Positions 50,460 to 58,385 of a stretch of 58,440 nucleotides of DNA are shown piece after piece; position 1 is the stretch's first letter; each line of letters starts with the position of its first letter. The notes beneath the pieces were generated by a model. That model saw only the letters and a list, made by a program, of their open reading frames with translations. It did not search any database and was not told where the DNA came from. The stretch comes from UBA7683 sp964397855 (GTDB lineage: Bacteria; Patescibacteriota; Saccharimonadia; Saccharimonadales; UBA7683): positions 1-58,440 of the forward strand of contig CAYNKQ010000004.1 in assembly GCA_964397855.1 (NCBI GenBank), in the 5' to 3' direction. Made by a program: the position numbers and the translations under genes.

Positions 50460-50473
50460 TTTATTACTGGTAG

Positions 50474-50500
50474 AAAAAGGCTCCTTCGGGAGTCTTTTTT
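50474..50500 (+). terminator. Intrinsic terminator of the RRM gene
   Basis: GGCTCC-TTCG-GGAGTC with one G-T pair, flanked by AAAAA and TTTTTT. Confidence 0.93.
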
Positions 50501-50528
50501 GATTACAGCTGGGTTTCTGCTACCCTGG

Positions 50529-50668
50529 CCCGCCCGTCCTGACGAACAGACAGGCGGGTTTGGGTGCAGTCCTAAGTATTCAACTCCCGGTGTCATCCTG
50601 AACTAGATTCAGGATCCAATCAATAACAATCATCTTCCACGCTCCTGTCATCCCCCGCGGTGGATGAC
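50529..50668. repeat. Cluster of intergenic hairpins (GTCATCC copies 5 and 6, and a CCCGCC element)
   Basis: CCCGCC...GGCGGG (50529-50558); ATCCTGAA-CTAGA-TTCAGGAT with GTC and CC flanks (50592-50617); GTCATCC...GGATGAC (50647-50668). All lie between the RRM terminator and the convergent P-type ATPase gene end. Confidence 0.6.
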
Positions 50669-50679
50669 GAGTAAAGAAG

Positions 50680-53187
50680 CTACAGCGTCTTATTAAGTTT
50701 GGCGGTGAAGTACTTGTGAATATCACCGACTATTAAAATGACTACAAGTGGTACGAATATGGCTACGAAAATATCTGAGGGGGTTAATGTGGCGGTATCA
50801 AAAATCCGGGCAAGCGGGCCGTACATAGCAATCACCTGAAATGCGGCAGCCAGACCAATAAAACCAAAGAGTAATTTATTTGGTTTTATAAAGTTGCGGA
50901 CCCACGAGTGCCGTTCGAAGTTGGCGTTTAACGAATTGGCCAGCTGAGCAACTACAAGAGACAGGAATGCTACAGTTTGAGCATACGCTTCACCTTTTGG
51001 TAGTGCGTTGTTAAACAAAACAAGTGTCACGATTGTCATAGCGATTCCTGTAATAACAAGTCGTGAAAGATACACGTTATTTAACAGCGGGGCGTCAGGC
51101 CTATACGGAGGTTGTTTCATTTGAGCCTTTTCTGGGGCACTCAGGCCAAGAGGAAGCACGGTAAAGCCATCTGTCACAATGTTGATCCAAAGTACCTGTG
51201 CTGCGGTCATGGGTAGCGGTAGGCCAAGAAGCAGTGCGCCTATCATGGTAAGCGCCTGTCCGACACTAGTTGATATAACATAAAATAGCATCTTCTTAAT
51301 ATTGGCTATGACTGCTCTACCCTGTTTAACGGCGCCGAGTATGGTCTTGAAATTATCATCAAGCAACACAATATCACTCGCATCTTTGGCGGCATCTGAG
51401 CCGCTCCCCATAGCAAGTCCAGCGTCAGCCTCAACCAGCGCGGGTATGTCGTTAACTCCGTCACCTGTCATAGCTGTGATTTCTTTACCCTTTACTGCCC
51501 GTAGAAAATTAAACTTATGTTCAGGCAGAACGCGTCCAAATGCAGCTGTACTTTTAAGAACTTCTAGCAGCTTTTTTGAATCTTTAATAGCCAGCACTGA
51601 GCTGTCTCTCACCTCAGCCGCCGAGGTTGCGATTCCAACTTTTGCAGCCACTTCACGAGCGGTTTCAATATGATCACCGGTGAGCATCACTACTTTTATA
51701 CCCGCAGCCTTTGCTTCAGCAATAGCACCGGCAATACCTGGTCGGATTTCATCAGCCAAGCCCATGATACCGTCGTATGTTGAGTCTTTAACCAAAGATT
51801 CATGGAGTTGTTCTGGAACTTTCACTAGTACTTTGTGCGCCACGCCGATTGTCCGGAAACCACTGTGGACATATGCGCCTAGAGCATCTGTAACATCTTC
51901 GGGTTGTGTCGCTTTTTTACTATATTGCAGAATTGCTTCTGGGGCACCTTTAAGATACAGGTGATATTTACCATCATGCTCCCAGATTGCACCGCTCATG
52001 CGTAGGTCTTGATTAAAAGAATAGTCTTGAAGCTTCTTCCAACCCTTCGGAATTTTTTCGCCATATGTTTGCGCCAGAATCCCATCAAGTGGATCAGCCC
52101 TAAGACCCGGCTCACCGTTTAACGTTGCAGTGATAGACCAGGCTTTATCTTTAGCAACAAAACTGTCCTCTGCCACTGAAAGTTTATTTTTTGTGAGCGT
52201 ACCAGTTTTGTCAGTTGCAATAAGCGTAACGGCGCCCATTGTTTCAATGCTTGAGATCTTTTTGACCAATGCCTTAACAGAAGCCATCTTCTTGGCGCTG
52301 AAGAGAAGTACAACGGTCAACGCAACTGGCAAGCTTTCGGGCACTACAGAAACCACCAGTGAGATAGTGAAACGCAGAGCCTCGGCTAGTGCAATACCGC
52401 GAATAATTGCAAGTACAAACACAACTGCCCCGAGCAGACTCACAGCAATGATTATCTTCTTCGTTAAATCATCAATTTTTCGTTGAATAGGGCTTCGACC
52501 CAGGTCGGTCGTGCTGGCCAGTAACGTAATTTTGCCAAGTTCGGTCTGCATCCCGGTTGCACCAACCACCATGACACCGCTACCGCTATGCACGGTCGTA
52601 CCTTTAAATAGCGTGTTGTTTTGATCATAAATCTCGTGGCTACCCACTAAAACTTTGCTGACTTTTTTAACTGGCAGTGATTCTCCAGTCAAGACCGATT
52701 CGTTGACATATATATTTTCAGCGTCGACCAAACGGCCGTCGGCAGGTACCTTGACTCCTTCGGTCAAAAACACAATGTCGCCAGGAACAATCTTTTCGGA
52801 ATCAATCTCAATGATCTCTCCCGCTCGCCGAACGTGAACCCTGACAACATCTTGCGCCCGAAGCGTCTTGATGACCTTATCCGAAGAATACTGCTGCGCA
52901 TAGTAAATAAACGCGTTGAGAACAAGTACAAATATGATCACAATTGCATCAAACACTTCGTGGGTAGCAAGACTTATTACCACCGCAACCATCAGAACTG
53001 CTACAAACAAATCTGCAAATGGCTCAATGATACGCTTAAAGAGTGACTTCTTTTTAACACTAAGTACGTTTTCACCGTATTCCTCTAGACGATGATTGAC
53101 TTCGCTTTTGGAAAGCCCATCTCTGTGTGATTTTAATAGTTCTAAGGCCGCTTCGGTATCTAAGTTGTATAGTTTTTGTTGATTCAT
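50680..53187 (-). CDS. P-type cation-transporting ATPase (P2, calcium-type)
   Basis: An 835-aa P2-type ATPase: cation-ATPase N-domain (DGLSKSEVNHRLEEYGEN), actuator motif LTGES, VVPESLPVALT in membrane helix 4, phosphorylation site DKTGTLT near residue 325, KGAPE, MLTGDH and TGDGVNDIPAL, then six C-terminal membrane segments. It exports or imports a cation, Ca2+ being most likely by subfamily; PESLP replaces the usual PEGLP, so ion specificity is uncertain. Extended -10 TGCTATACT lies 11 nt before the ATG. Confidence 0.93.
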   Translation of the reverse strand: MNQQKLYNLDTEAALELLKSHRDGLSKSEVNHRLEEYGENVLSVKKKSLFKRIIEPFADLFVAVLMVAVVISLATHEVFDAIVIIFVLVLNAFIYYAQQYSSDKVIKTLRAQDVVRVHVRRAGEIIEIDSEKIVPGDIVFLTEGVKVPADGRLVDAENIYVNESVLTGESLPVKKVSKVLVGSHEIYDQNNTLFKGTTVHSGSGVMVVGATGMQTELGKITLLASTTDLGRSPIQRKIDDLTKKIIIAVSLLGAVVFVLAIIRGIALAEALRFTISLVVSVVPESLPVALTVVLLFSAKKMASVKALVKKISSIETMGAVTLIATDKTGTLTKNKLSVAEDSFVAKDKAWSITATLNGEPGLRADPLDGILAQTYGEKIPKGWKKLQDYSFNQDLRMSGAIWEHDGKYHLYLKGAPEAILQYSKKATQPEDVTDALGAYVHSGFRTIGVAHKVLVKVPEQLHESLVKDSTYDGIMGLADEIRPGIAGAIAEAKAAGIKVVMLTGDHIETAREVAAKVGIATSAAEVRDSSVLAIKDSKKLLEVLKSTAAFGRVLPEHKFNFLRAVKGKEITAMTGDGVNDIPALVEADAGLAMGSGSDAAKDASDIVLLDDNFKTILGAVKQGRAVIANIKKMLFYVISTSVGQALTMIGALLLGLPLPMTAAQVLWINIVTDGFTVLPLGLSAPEKAQMKQPPYRPDAPLLNNVYLSRLVITGIAMTIVTLVLFNNALPKGEAYAQTVAFLSLVVAQLANSLNANFERHSWVRNFIKPNKLLFGFIGLAAAFQVIAMYGPLARIFDTATLTPSDIFVAIFVPLVVILIVGDIHKYFTAKLNKTL

Positions 53188-53233
53188 TTGTAGGTACTAG
53201 TATAGCAAGAATTACACTACGCACAGCGTCTGA

Positions 53234-54097
53234 CTATAGAAAACTCAGCCAAATAGCACAGGACACCATAACAAACGCTCCAATAAAGCGAACTGCATAC
53301 ACTTTAGGGGGATGATTCTCTAAAAATCTCTTGTTAATTCGCGAGAGAACAAAAGCAAAAACCATTGAAAGAGGAAGCGAGACGATTACACTACTAAGAG
53401 CAAGGCTATGCGCATAGGCAAGCGTTGCGGTTGCCGTGTATATGAATCCCGTTACACCGAGCATAAAGAACGGGATCAGTTTTTTGGGCGTGATCTTTTC
53501 TTTTCTCAAGCTCACAAACTTCAAAGTTGGCAGCAGCATTACTAATGTCAGCAAATCCTGCCAAAGTAGTGTTGTAGCATACCCGTTGTTTGTAACTGAA
53601 ACATTTGTGAAGTACCCCATTAGTGCTAGTGAAAGCATAGCCAGTACAACTAGAACTATGTTTTTTTGAAAGAACGCCTTCACCCTCAACTTTTCATCGT
53701 ATGCCGCAAGTGGACTGGCCAAAATGATCAATGAAACCAAGATAATCCCTAAGGAACTTATTGTCTCACCAAGAAACAATATCCCTAGGAGTATGGCAAA
53801 AACTGTTCTTAGACTAAATAATGGGCTTATTGTTGTAACATCTAGCCGGTAGAGTGAAACTGTGTAGAAAACATAGAACCCCGCAGAACAAAACGACAGT
53901 AGGAAGATGGACCCCCAATCACCTGGTATCGTACCTCCTTTAAAAAAGGCCAGTGTCACAACGAGCGGGATACCAAACCCTACCCACAAGATGTTAAACA
54001 GCCAAGGGTTTTTCACCAGTGACTTACTTGAGGCCTTAACCACTAGCGGAGTAAAGCCAGATGCTATTGATGCCATCCAGGCGAAGACTAAATCCAT
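53234..54097 (-). CDS. EamA/DMT-family transporter
   Basis: A 287-aa protein with ten membrane segments in two EamA halves (about 1-135 and 145-287): LVFAWMASIASGFTPLV, ISPLFSLRTVFAILLGILFLGE in half one and ALSSVIVSLPLSMVFAFVLSRINKRFLEN in half two. DMT proteins carry metabolites or drugs; substrate unknown. Start at ATG 54097: extended -10 TGGTATTAT (54112-54104) ends 6 nt before it, so the in-frame TTG seven codons upstream would precede the promoter. Confidence 0.88.
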   Translation of the reverse strand: MDLVFAWMASIASGFTPLVVKASSKSLVKNPWLFNILWVGFGIPLVVTLAFFKGGTIPGDWGSIFLLSFCSAGFYVFYTVSLYRLDVTTISPLFSLRTVFAILLGILFLGETISSLGIILVSLIILASPLAAYDEKLRVKAFFQKNIVLVVLAMLSLALMGYFTNVSVTNNGYATTLLWQDLLTLVMLLPTLKFVSLRKEKITPKKLIPFFMLGVTGFIYTATATLAYAHSLALSSVIVSLPLSMVFAFVLSRINKRFLENHPPKVYAVRFIGAFVMVSCAIWLSFL

Positions 54098-54166
54098 GGG
54101 TACATAATACCAGACCAAGAAAAGAGGATACTCTGCCCGAGTCCCTAGGAGGCTATGCTACACTCT

Positions 54167-55687
54167 CTACTGAGACCCTCCGTAGATCTTTTTAGTCTTC
54201 AGCCAATCTAGAATGCCCACTGATGCAAGCACTGATAGAGCAGCGCCAAGAAGTTCTACGCGTAGAGTACTAGCACCGGTACTCGCCAACGAGGCTTCAG
54301 AAGGTGATTGGCTAGAGACTTTCGTAAACGGGCTCTCGTATGCACCAGAATCAAAAGCCGAACCTTGCGGCCTTGCTGCAAGTCGAGCATCTTGCGTGAG
54401 TCCAGCAACAATCACCCCAGAGTCTATAGCCGGAGAGCCTTCAAGTAACGCCACGGTTGGTACAAAACCACCATTGTCCGAAAGTATACCCAGGCTTGAC
54501 GCAAGATTACCAAGGTTGTTTTGATCAGTAGATTGAGTGAAGTATGGAGAGCAAGTAGCATCGCTCACAAGGTTACCTCCTTTGGAGGAGATTGCGTTCA
54601 CAACGTTACCAGCAGAGACACCGGCACCTAGAACTGGAGCGATATCGGAGATTAGTGTGCAGCCCGGAATACCACCTGAGAAGATATTGTTGGTACTGCT
54701 AAAAGATGCTGTCATAGTATCGCCGCCACCAAGTGCAGCACCGCCCAAAAGCACAGCAGTAGAACGGCCGAGTATACCCCCACTATTGGCTCCTAAAAGT
54801 CCAGACACCGTGGTATTATTCATTTCGATATTAATCGTACTGTCGCCTCCACTCACAGCCCCGGCACCCGCTACGCCAACTACTGTGTTGGTTCCGGCAT
54901 CCAAGTCGGCAATCGTAACGTTGTTCATTAACACATTGGAGGTCCCCGGTGTTAAAGAGCCATCAAGAATGCCGTTATTTACAGAGAACGCCGTAACGCC
55001 TGAATCGGCACTAGAAATGTTATCTATAGTGACATTTGATATTGACGTCTGGGAGACCAATCCACCAATTACGTGAATATTGACTCCGAATAAGCCGTTG
55101 GCTATTCCATCACCCCTTAAATCGTGTATATGAACTTCGCTTATCTCGGTATCGGCCATGGCAACCAGTATGCCGCCGCTAACATTACCGTCATTGATAG
55201 CTCTCGATCCATCGATATCTAGGTAGCTCAAACGCGTACTACCGCCACCTGTGGCCGTGACAGATATACCATGAAATCCGGTCAGCTTCAGCCCTGTCAA
55301 GGTTATGGTGTCGTTGGAAGATGGAAGTAGTGCGCCTATCATCCCCCATTGCCCATCTCCGTCTATAGTCGTCTGCCCCATTCCAGCCCCCTGGATAGTG
55401 ACTGATTCTGTAATCTGTGGCAAGTCGGCAGCGAGTAACACCCTCCCGCCTGGAATAGTGATGGTATCGTCAGTCCCGTATGCTCCAACCTCTACGCAAT
55501 CAACATTGGTACGCATTTGGTTATTAATGTTTATTATAGCTTGGTCCAGGGTACAAGAGGCTGGGCTGGTATCCGTGCTTACGGTGAGTGTGGCTGCATG
55601 AACATTGCCACCGAGTAGAAAGCCCAGAACAAGAGCAAACGAAAAGATCGCTGCTGCTTTGTAGTGTATTTGTGTGAAGGTTTTGAT
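54167..55687 (-). CDS. Secreted CSLREA / choice-of-anchor Q surface protein with LASTG anchor, abnormal start codon
   Basis: About 506 aa if read from 55687. The frame from 55687 to 55516 encodes KTFTQIHYKAAAIFSFALVL leading to a signal-peptide end (GGNVHA), then the CSLREA-like SPASCTLDQAIINI, a beta-helix, the anchor Q segment shared with the 41898 protein, SLASTGA, a membrane span and a polar tail. No ATG, GTG or TTG opens this frame: GGAG is followed 7 nt later by ATC. An ATG at 55700 is one base out of frame across an A6 run. The first in-frame ATG (55516) would remove the signal peptide and half the CSLREA motif. Mutation, sequencing error or non-standard start are possible. Confidence 0.78.
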   Translation of the reverse strand: MKTFTQIHYKAAAIFSFALVLGFLLGGNVHAATLTVSTDTSPASCTLDQAIININNQMRTNVDCVEVGAYGTDDTITIPGGRVLLAADLPQITESVTIQGAGMGQTTIDGDGQWGMIGALLPSSNDTITLTGLKLTGFHGISVTATGGGSTRLSYLDIDGSRAINDGNVSGGILVAMADTEISEVHIHDLRGDGIANGLFGVNIHVIGGLVSQTSISNVTIDNISSADSGVTAFSVNNGILDGSLTPGTSNVLMNNVTIADLDAGTNTVVGVAGAGAVSGGDSTINIEMNNTTVSGLLGANSGGILGRSTAVLLGGAALGGGDTMTASFSSTNNIFSGGIPGCTLISDIAPVLGAGVSAGNVVNAISSKGGNLVSDATCSPYFTQSTDQNNLGNLASSLGILSDNGGFVPTVALLEGSPAIDSGVIVAGLTQDARLAARPQGSAFDSGAYESPFTKVSSQSPSEASLASTGASTLRVELLGAALSVLASVGILDWLKTKKIYGGSQ

Positions 55688-55753
55688 TTTTTAACTCCAT
55701 TAATCTGTGGTGGGATTACTTCTTATGTTAATAGTTTAACACAAACCTCTCGA

Positions 55754-56659
55754 CTACTGCTCAAGTTGCTTCAGCAAGTACAGAGCGGCAAGTCCGCACT
55801 CCAGCTGGCGGTCACGAAGGCTTTCGGAGCCGCCCTTCCAAATAGGGGTAGCGGCACCACGAAGCCAAAATCCCGCGAGCCACTGTAGTGCGTCAGCATC
55901 TAGCCTATCGATATAAGCTACAGATACATCAAATCCACTGCGCTGTATATTGACTAATGTCGCCGACGTATCAACACGGGCATCGCCTAACTGTGCCCAG
56001 TTCCAATCGACAAGCTTCACCTTGTTAGTTGCAGAATTCCATGCGCAGTTATCTGATCGTACATCGTAGTGGACTAGGGTGTCTGTTTTCAGAACAAACT
56101 GCGAGCTACGTTCAAGCTCACGATGTAAGTTTATGTTTTTAGCGATTTGGTTATGGCCAGCTTTTTCTAGCTTATCCAACAACCGCGCTTGTAGTTCTGG
56201 TGACTCAACTAGTATATTCCACCCGTTACGAGAAGTATCGACTGCAGTTTCAGAAGGACTGGTCAATAGCTTGTCTACCGGGTGCAGCTGCGCCAGTGCG
56301 TCCATGGCAACAAGGGTTGCATCAAGACGCTCCGTAGTCCATTCTTCTGACCAATTCCAACCTTCTTCTGACAACAAAGCATCGAGTGCAAACCCCGTTC
56401 TATCTGAATTTTTACTGAGCACATCAGGGATGAACGGGTAAGACTGGCTTTCTAAGTACTCATAAACCGTCAGTTCTTTTTTTGCCCACCTCTGGGTATC
56501 TTCGTTTGTACCGACTTTTACAAAAATAGTTTTATCGCCTGGCAAATCTATGAACCCCCGCTCTGCTAGGCTATAGCCCCCTTCAACTGGGCGCACAGAA
56601 CTAAGTAGTGGCTCGATGATGTTCCAGGGTATTTGTGTCTGTGGCGTCTTCTTAGTCAT
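55754..56659 (-). CDS. APH-family phosphotransferase (aminoglycoside/choline kinase-like)
   Basis: A 301-aa protein kinase-like fold enzyme. N-lobe with TIFVKVGTNEDT as the ATP-binding lysine strand; catalytic loop LVHYDVRSDNCAW (HxDxxxxN) near residue 200 and metal-binding VKLVDWNWAQLGD about 15 residues later. APH-type enzymes phosphorylate small hydroxyl compounds; the substrate here is unknown, and resistance should not be assumed. Extended -10 TGCTATAGT (56674-56666) ends 6 nt before the ATG: leaderless. Downstream of the hydrolase on the same strand. Confidence 0.85.
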   Translation of the reverse strand: MTKKTPQTQIPWNIIEPLLSSVRPVEGGYSLAERGFIDLPGDKTIFVKVGTNEDTQRWAKKELTVYEYLESQSYPFIPDVLSKNSDRTGFALDALLSEEGWNWSEEWTTERLDATLVAMDALAQLHPVDKLLTSPSETAVDTSRNGWNILVESPELQARLLDKLEKAGHNQIAKNINLHRELERSSQFVLKTDTLVHYDVRSDNCAWNSATNKVKLVDWNWAQLGDARVDTSATLVNIQRSGFDVSVAYIDRLDADALQWLAGFWLRGAATPIWKGGSESLRDRQLECGLAALYLLKQLEQ

Positions 56660-56686
56660 AATGAAACTATAGCAAATTTATAGAAT

Positions 56687-57430
56687 CTAGTGAGCAAGAT
56701 ACTTGCCAATAAATATACCCAGCGTGTCCTCTATCTGTTGAATCACCTCAGGATACAATCGATAATCATGCGTACAATCAATTTCTAAAAACATTTTCGG
56801 CTCAACAATCTCATCGTAAATTGGCTTTATAAGAGCTAGACTCGTGAATTCATCTTTTGTAGCGTGAACAAGCAGTTTTGGCCCCTTGAAACCTTTTAAT
56901 ACACTTCTCGGCTGATATTTGGCACCATCTTCGAAGTAGACGAGCGGGAGACCAAATTCTCGCTGCTCTTTGGTTCGGACATTACCTGGTGGAATATCCC
57001 TAAACTCCTTGAGTGCGCCATTGGCTACTTTTTCAGGGGCCGGGAAAGAGGGCGGACCGTAGGCCGCATTAATCAGACATAGTCCAGTAACAGCTGAGTT
57101 TATAGATGCGAGTATAGCTGTAGCACCCCCGCGACTATGCCCCAACAAGAAAGTGGGACGGTTGCCGAAATAATCTATAAGCTCGTTAACTGCTTTCAGA
57201 TAGTTGCTCGTTGTATAGTCCTTTAAGTCACCTGGACTATCCCAACTATATGGCGGGTCTATTACAACTGCATAAAAGCCGTGGTTTGCCAAGAACTCCA
57301 GGTGACTGGCAAAATTAATGTAATCTTTGGTGTCTAGACGGCCAGGCATTAGGATGGCAATGTTTGCTGCATCTGGGCTACCCTTAATATTGGCAGCTAT
57401 TTGAAAGTTTTTTGTCTGAATTAACTTCAT
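56687..57430 (-). CDS. Alpha/beta hydrolase
   Basis: A 247-aa serine hydrolase: nucleophile elbow GHSRGG (97-102, Ser99), oxyanion region LMPGRLDTKDY, a later Asp in HATKDEFTS and His in IDCTHDYRLY. The dienelactone-hydrolase/serine-aminopeptidase style suggests an esterase or peptidase; no signal peptide. A weak extended -10 (TGATATGCT, 57445-57437) ends 6 nt before the ATG, with no Shine-Dalgarno. The next gene (APH-like) begins 28 nt downstream with its own promoter. Confidence 0.85.
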   Translation of the reverse strand: MKLIQTKNFQIAANIKGSPDAANIAILMPGRLDTKDYINFASHLEFLANHGFYAVVIDPPYSWDSPGDLKDYTTSNYLKAVNELIDYFGNRPTFLLGHSRGGATAILASINSAVTGLCLINAAYGPPSFPAPEKVANGALKEFRDIPPGNVRTKEQREFGLPLVYFEDGAKYQPRSVLKGFKGPKLLVHATKDEFTSLALIKPIYDEIVEPKMFLEIDCTHDYRLYPEVIQQIEDTLGIFIGKYLAH

Positions 57431-57495
57431 GGTACAAGCATATCAAAAATGCCAGACAAGGCTGAAACTTAGATTACAGTGATAGCAAAAAGAAA

Positions 57496-57521
57496 AGAGA
57501 TTAGCTGGTTTGCTAATCTCT
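57496..57521 (-). terminator. Terminator after initiator tRNA
   Basis: Perfect 10-bp stem AGAGATTAGC/GCTAATCTCT with a 6-nt loop, followed by TTTCTTTTTG on the minus strand. Confidence 0.85.
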
Positions 57522-57537
57522 ATCTGTAATTCAATCA

Positions 57538-57612
57538 TGGTAGCGGGGGTAGGACTTGAACCTACGACCTCTTGGTTATGAGCCAAGCGAGCTGCCACTG
57601 CTCCACCCCGCG
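57538..57612 (-). tRNA. Initiator tRNA-fMet (CAT)
   Basis: Minus strand: acceptor CGCGGGG against CCCCGCT leaves position 1-72 unpaired (C-U), the key initiator feature. D-arm GAGC/GCTC, anticodon stem CTTGG/CCAAG with loop CTCATAA, T-arm GTAGG/CCTAC, discriminator A and encoded CCA (57540-57538). The anticodon stem has two rather than three consecutive G-C pairs. Confidence 0.9.
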
Positions 57613-57704
57613 TTATCGTAGTTAAACTCACGTAGAGCAACAGTTATACATTCTAACAGATGTGATAACAAGACGCAAGATACTCAAATCTCAAAACCCC
57701 GTTT

Positions 57705-57730
57705 GTCATTCCCGTCTACCTGGGAATGAC
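57705..57730. repeat. GTCATTCC-type intergenic hairpin, copy 7
   Basis: Perfect 9-bp stem GTCATTCCC/GGGAATGAC around GTCTACCT, at the 3' side of the DivIC/FtsB-like gene. Same arm start as the GTCATCC copies. Confidence 0.6.
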
Positions 57731-57756
57731 GCTGCGTCGGTCTGAGGAGACTCAGG

Positions 57757-58176
57757 TTAAGATATCGGGGAATCTCTGCCTTGCAAAAACTGCCACCAAG
57801 ATCGTACATTCGCTCGCCACCCTTTTTGTTCAACCGCCTTCTTAGTAACGGTGCTTTTTGCAACCGGTGCGCGTGTGGCTGTAGCTTGAGTCGGTAAGTA
57901 CACCATTGTCTCCCCTGGCAGCGCCTTGCTAAATTTGTCTCTTGCAGCAAGCTCAAGGTAATCGTCTGTCTTTAAATATGCAATATTGTACTTTAGGTTC
58001 TCGTTCTGTAGTTTCTGCAGTTCAACTTGGGCTTTTAGCTGATCGTATTTCTGCTGTAGACGGTAGTTTCGTTGCATAGCAGAAATTGTATTCCAGCCAA
58101 GTCCAAGCGCAACTAAAAGTGCTCCGAGTAAGAGAACATCATTAAAACTAACATATTTTTTAAAATTTATTGGCAT
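57757..58176 (-). CDS. DivIC/FtsB-like septum formation initiator family protein
   Basis: A 139-aa bitopic protein: short cytoplasmic N-terminus, one membrane span (about 14-32), a coiled coil (about 35-65, RLQQKYDQLKAQVELQKLQNENL) and YLKTDDYLELAARDKFSKALPGETMVYLP, the conserved FtsB/DivIC tail where an unstable 'A-R' segment precedes PGE. The C-terminal 40 residues are basic and Trp-rich. FtsB/DivIC proteins connect divisome components with septal peptidoglycan synthesis. TATAAT lies 26 nt upstream; no Shine-Dalgarno. Confidence 0.85.
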   Translation of the reverse strand: MPINFKKYVSFNDVLLLGALLVALGLGWNTISAMQRNYRLQQKYDQLKAQVELQKLQNENLKYNIAYLKTDDYLELAARDKFSKALPGETMVYLPTQATATRAPVAKSTVTKKAVEQKGWRANVRSWWQFLQGRDSPIS

Positions 58177-58234
58177 ATTTATTTTCTACTGACAGTTTAA
58201 TTATATAGTACTGCACAAATTACCGCCATAATGG

Positions 58235-58326
58235 TATACTCACTACTGTTGCAATATTGCAGCTACGCAGTTTAAGAAACAGAGCGAAGCGACTTTCTTA
58301 AACCGAACAGGAGGCGTATGGCGTAA
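58235..58326 (+). promoter_or_regulatory. Structured leader with palindrome, hairpin and AGGAGG-ATG-GCG-TAA
   Basis: Extended -10 TGGTATACT (58232-58240); palindrome TGCAATATTGCA (58250-58261); 10-bp hairpin GTTTAAGAAA/TTTCTTAAAC (58270-58303); a perfect AGGAGG (58309-58314) followed by ATG GCG TAA (58318-58326). The transcript would run on into the tRNA at 58386. Confidence 0.45.
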
Positions 58327-58385
58327 AATCGAAGCTTTTTCTGAGAAGGAAAACGAGGTCCAAGCGTCAACGCCGACAACAGCGC

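Noticed and set aside
50680..53187. Heavy-metal (P1B) ATPase
   Set aside because: No N-terminal metal-binding domain and no CPx motif; PESLP and the P2-type C-terminal span arrangement fit a calcium-type pump.
55754..56659. Aminoglycoside resistance gene
   Set aside because: Only the general APH/choline-kinase fold motifs are visible; nothing points to an aminoglycoside substrate.
57443..57640. 65-codon minus-strand open frame
   Set aside because: It runs through the initiator tRNA and its terminator; the frame is an accident of the RNA gene.
57684..57956. 90-codon minus-strand open frame
   Set aside because: Overlaps the DivIC/FtsB-like gene in another frame and a palindromic repeat; no start signal.
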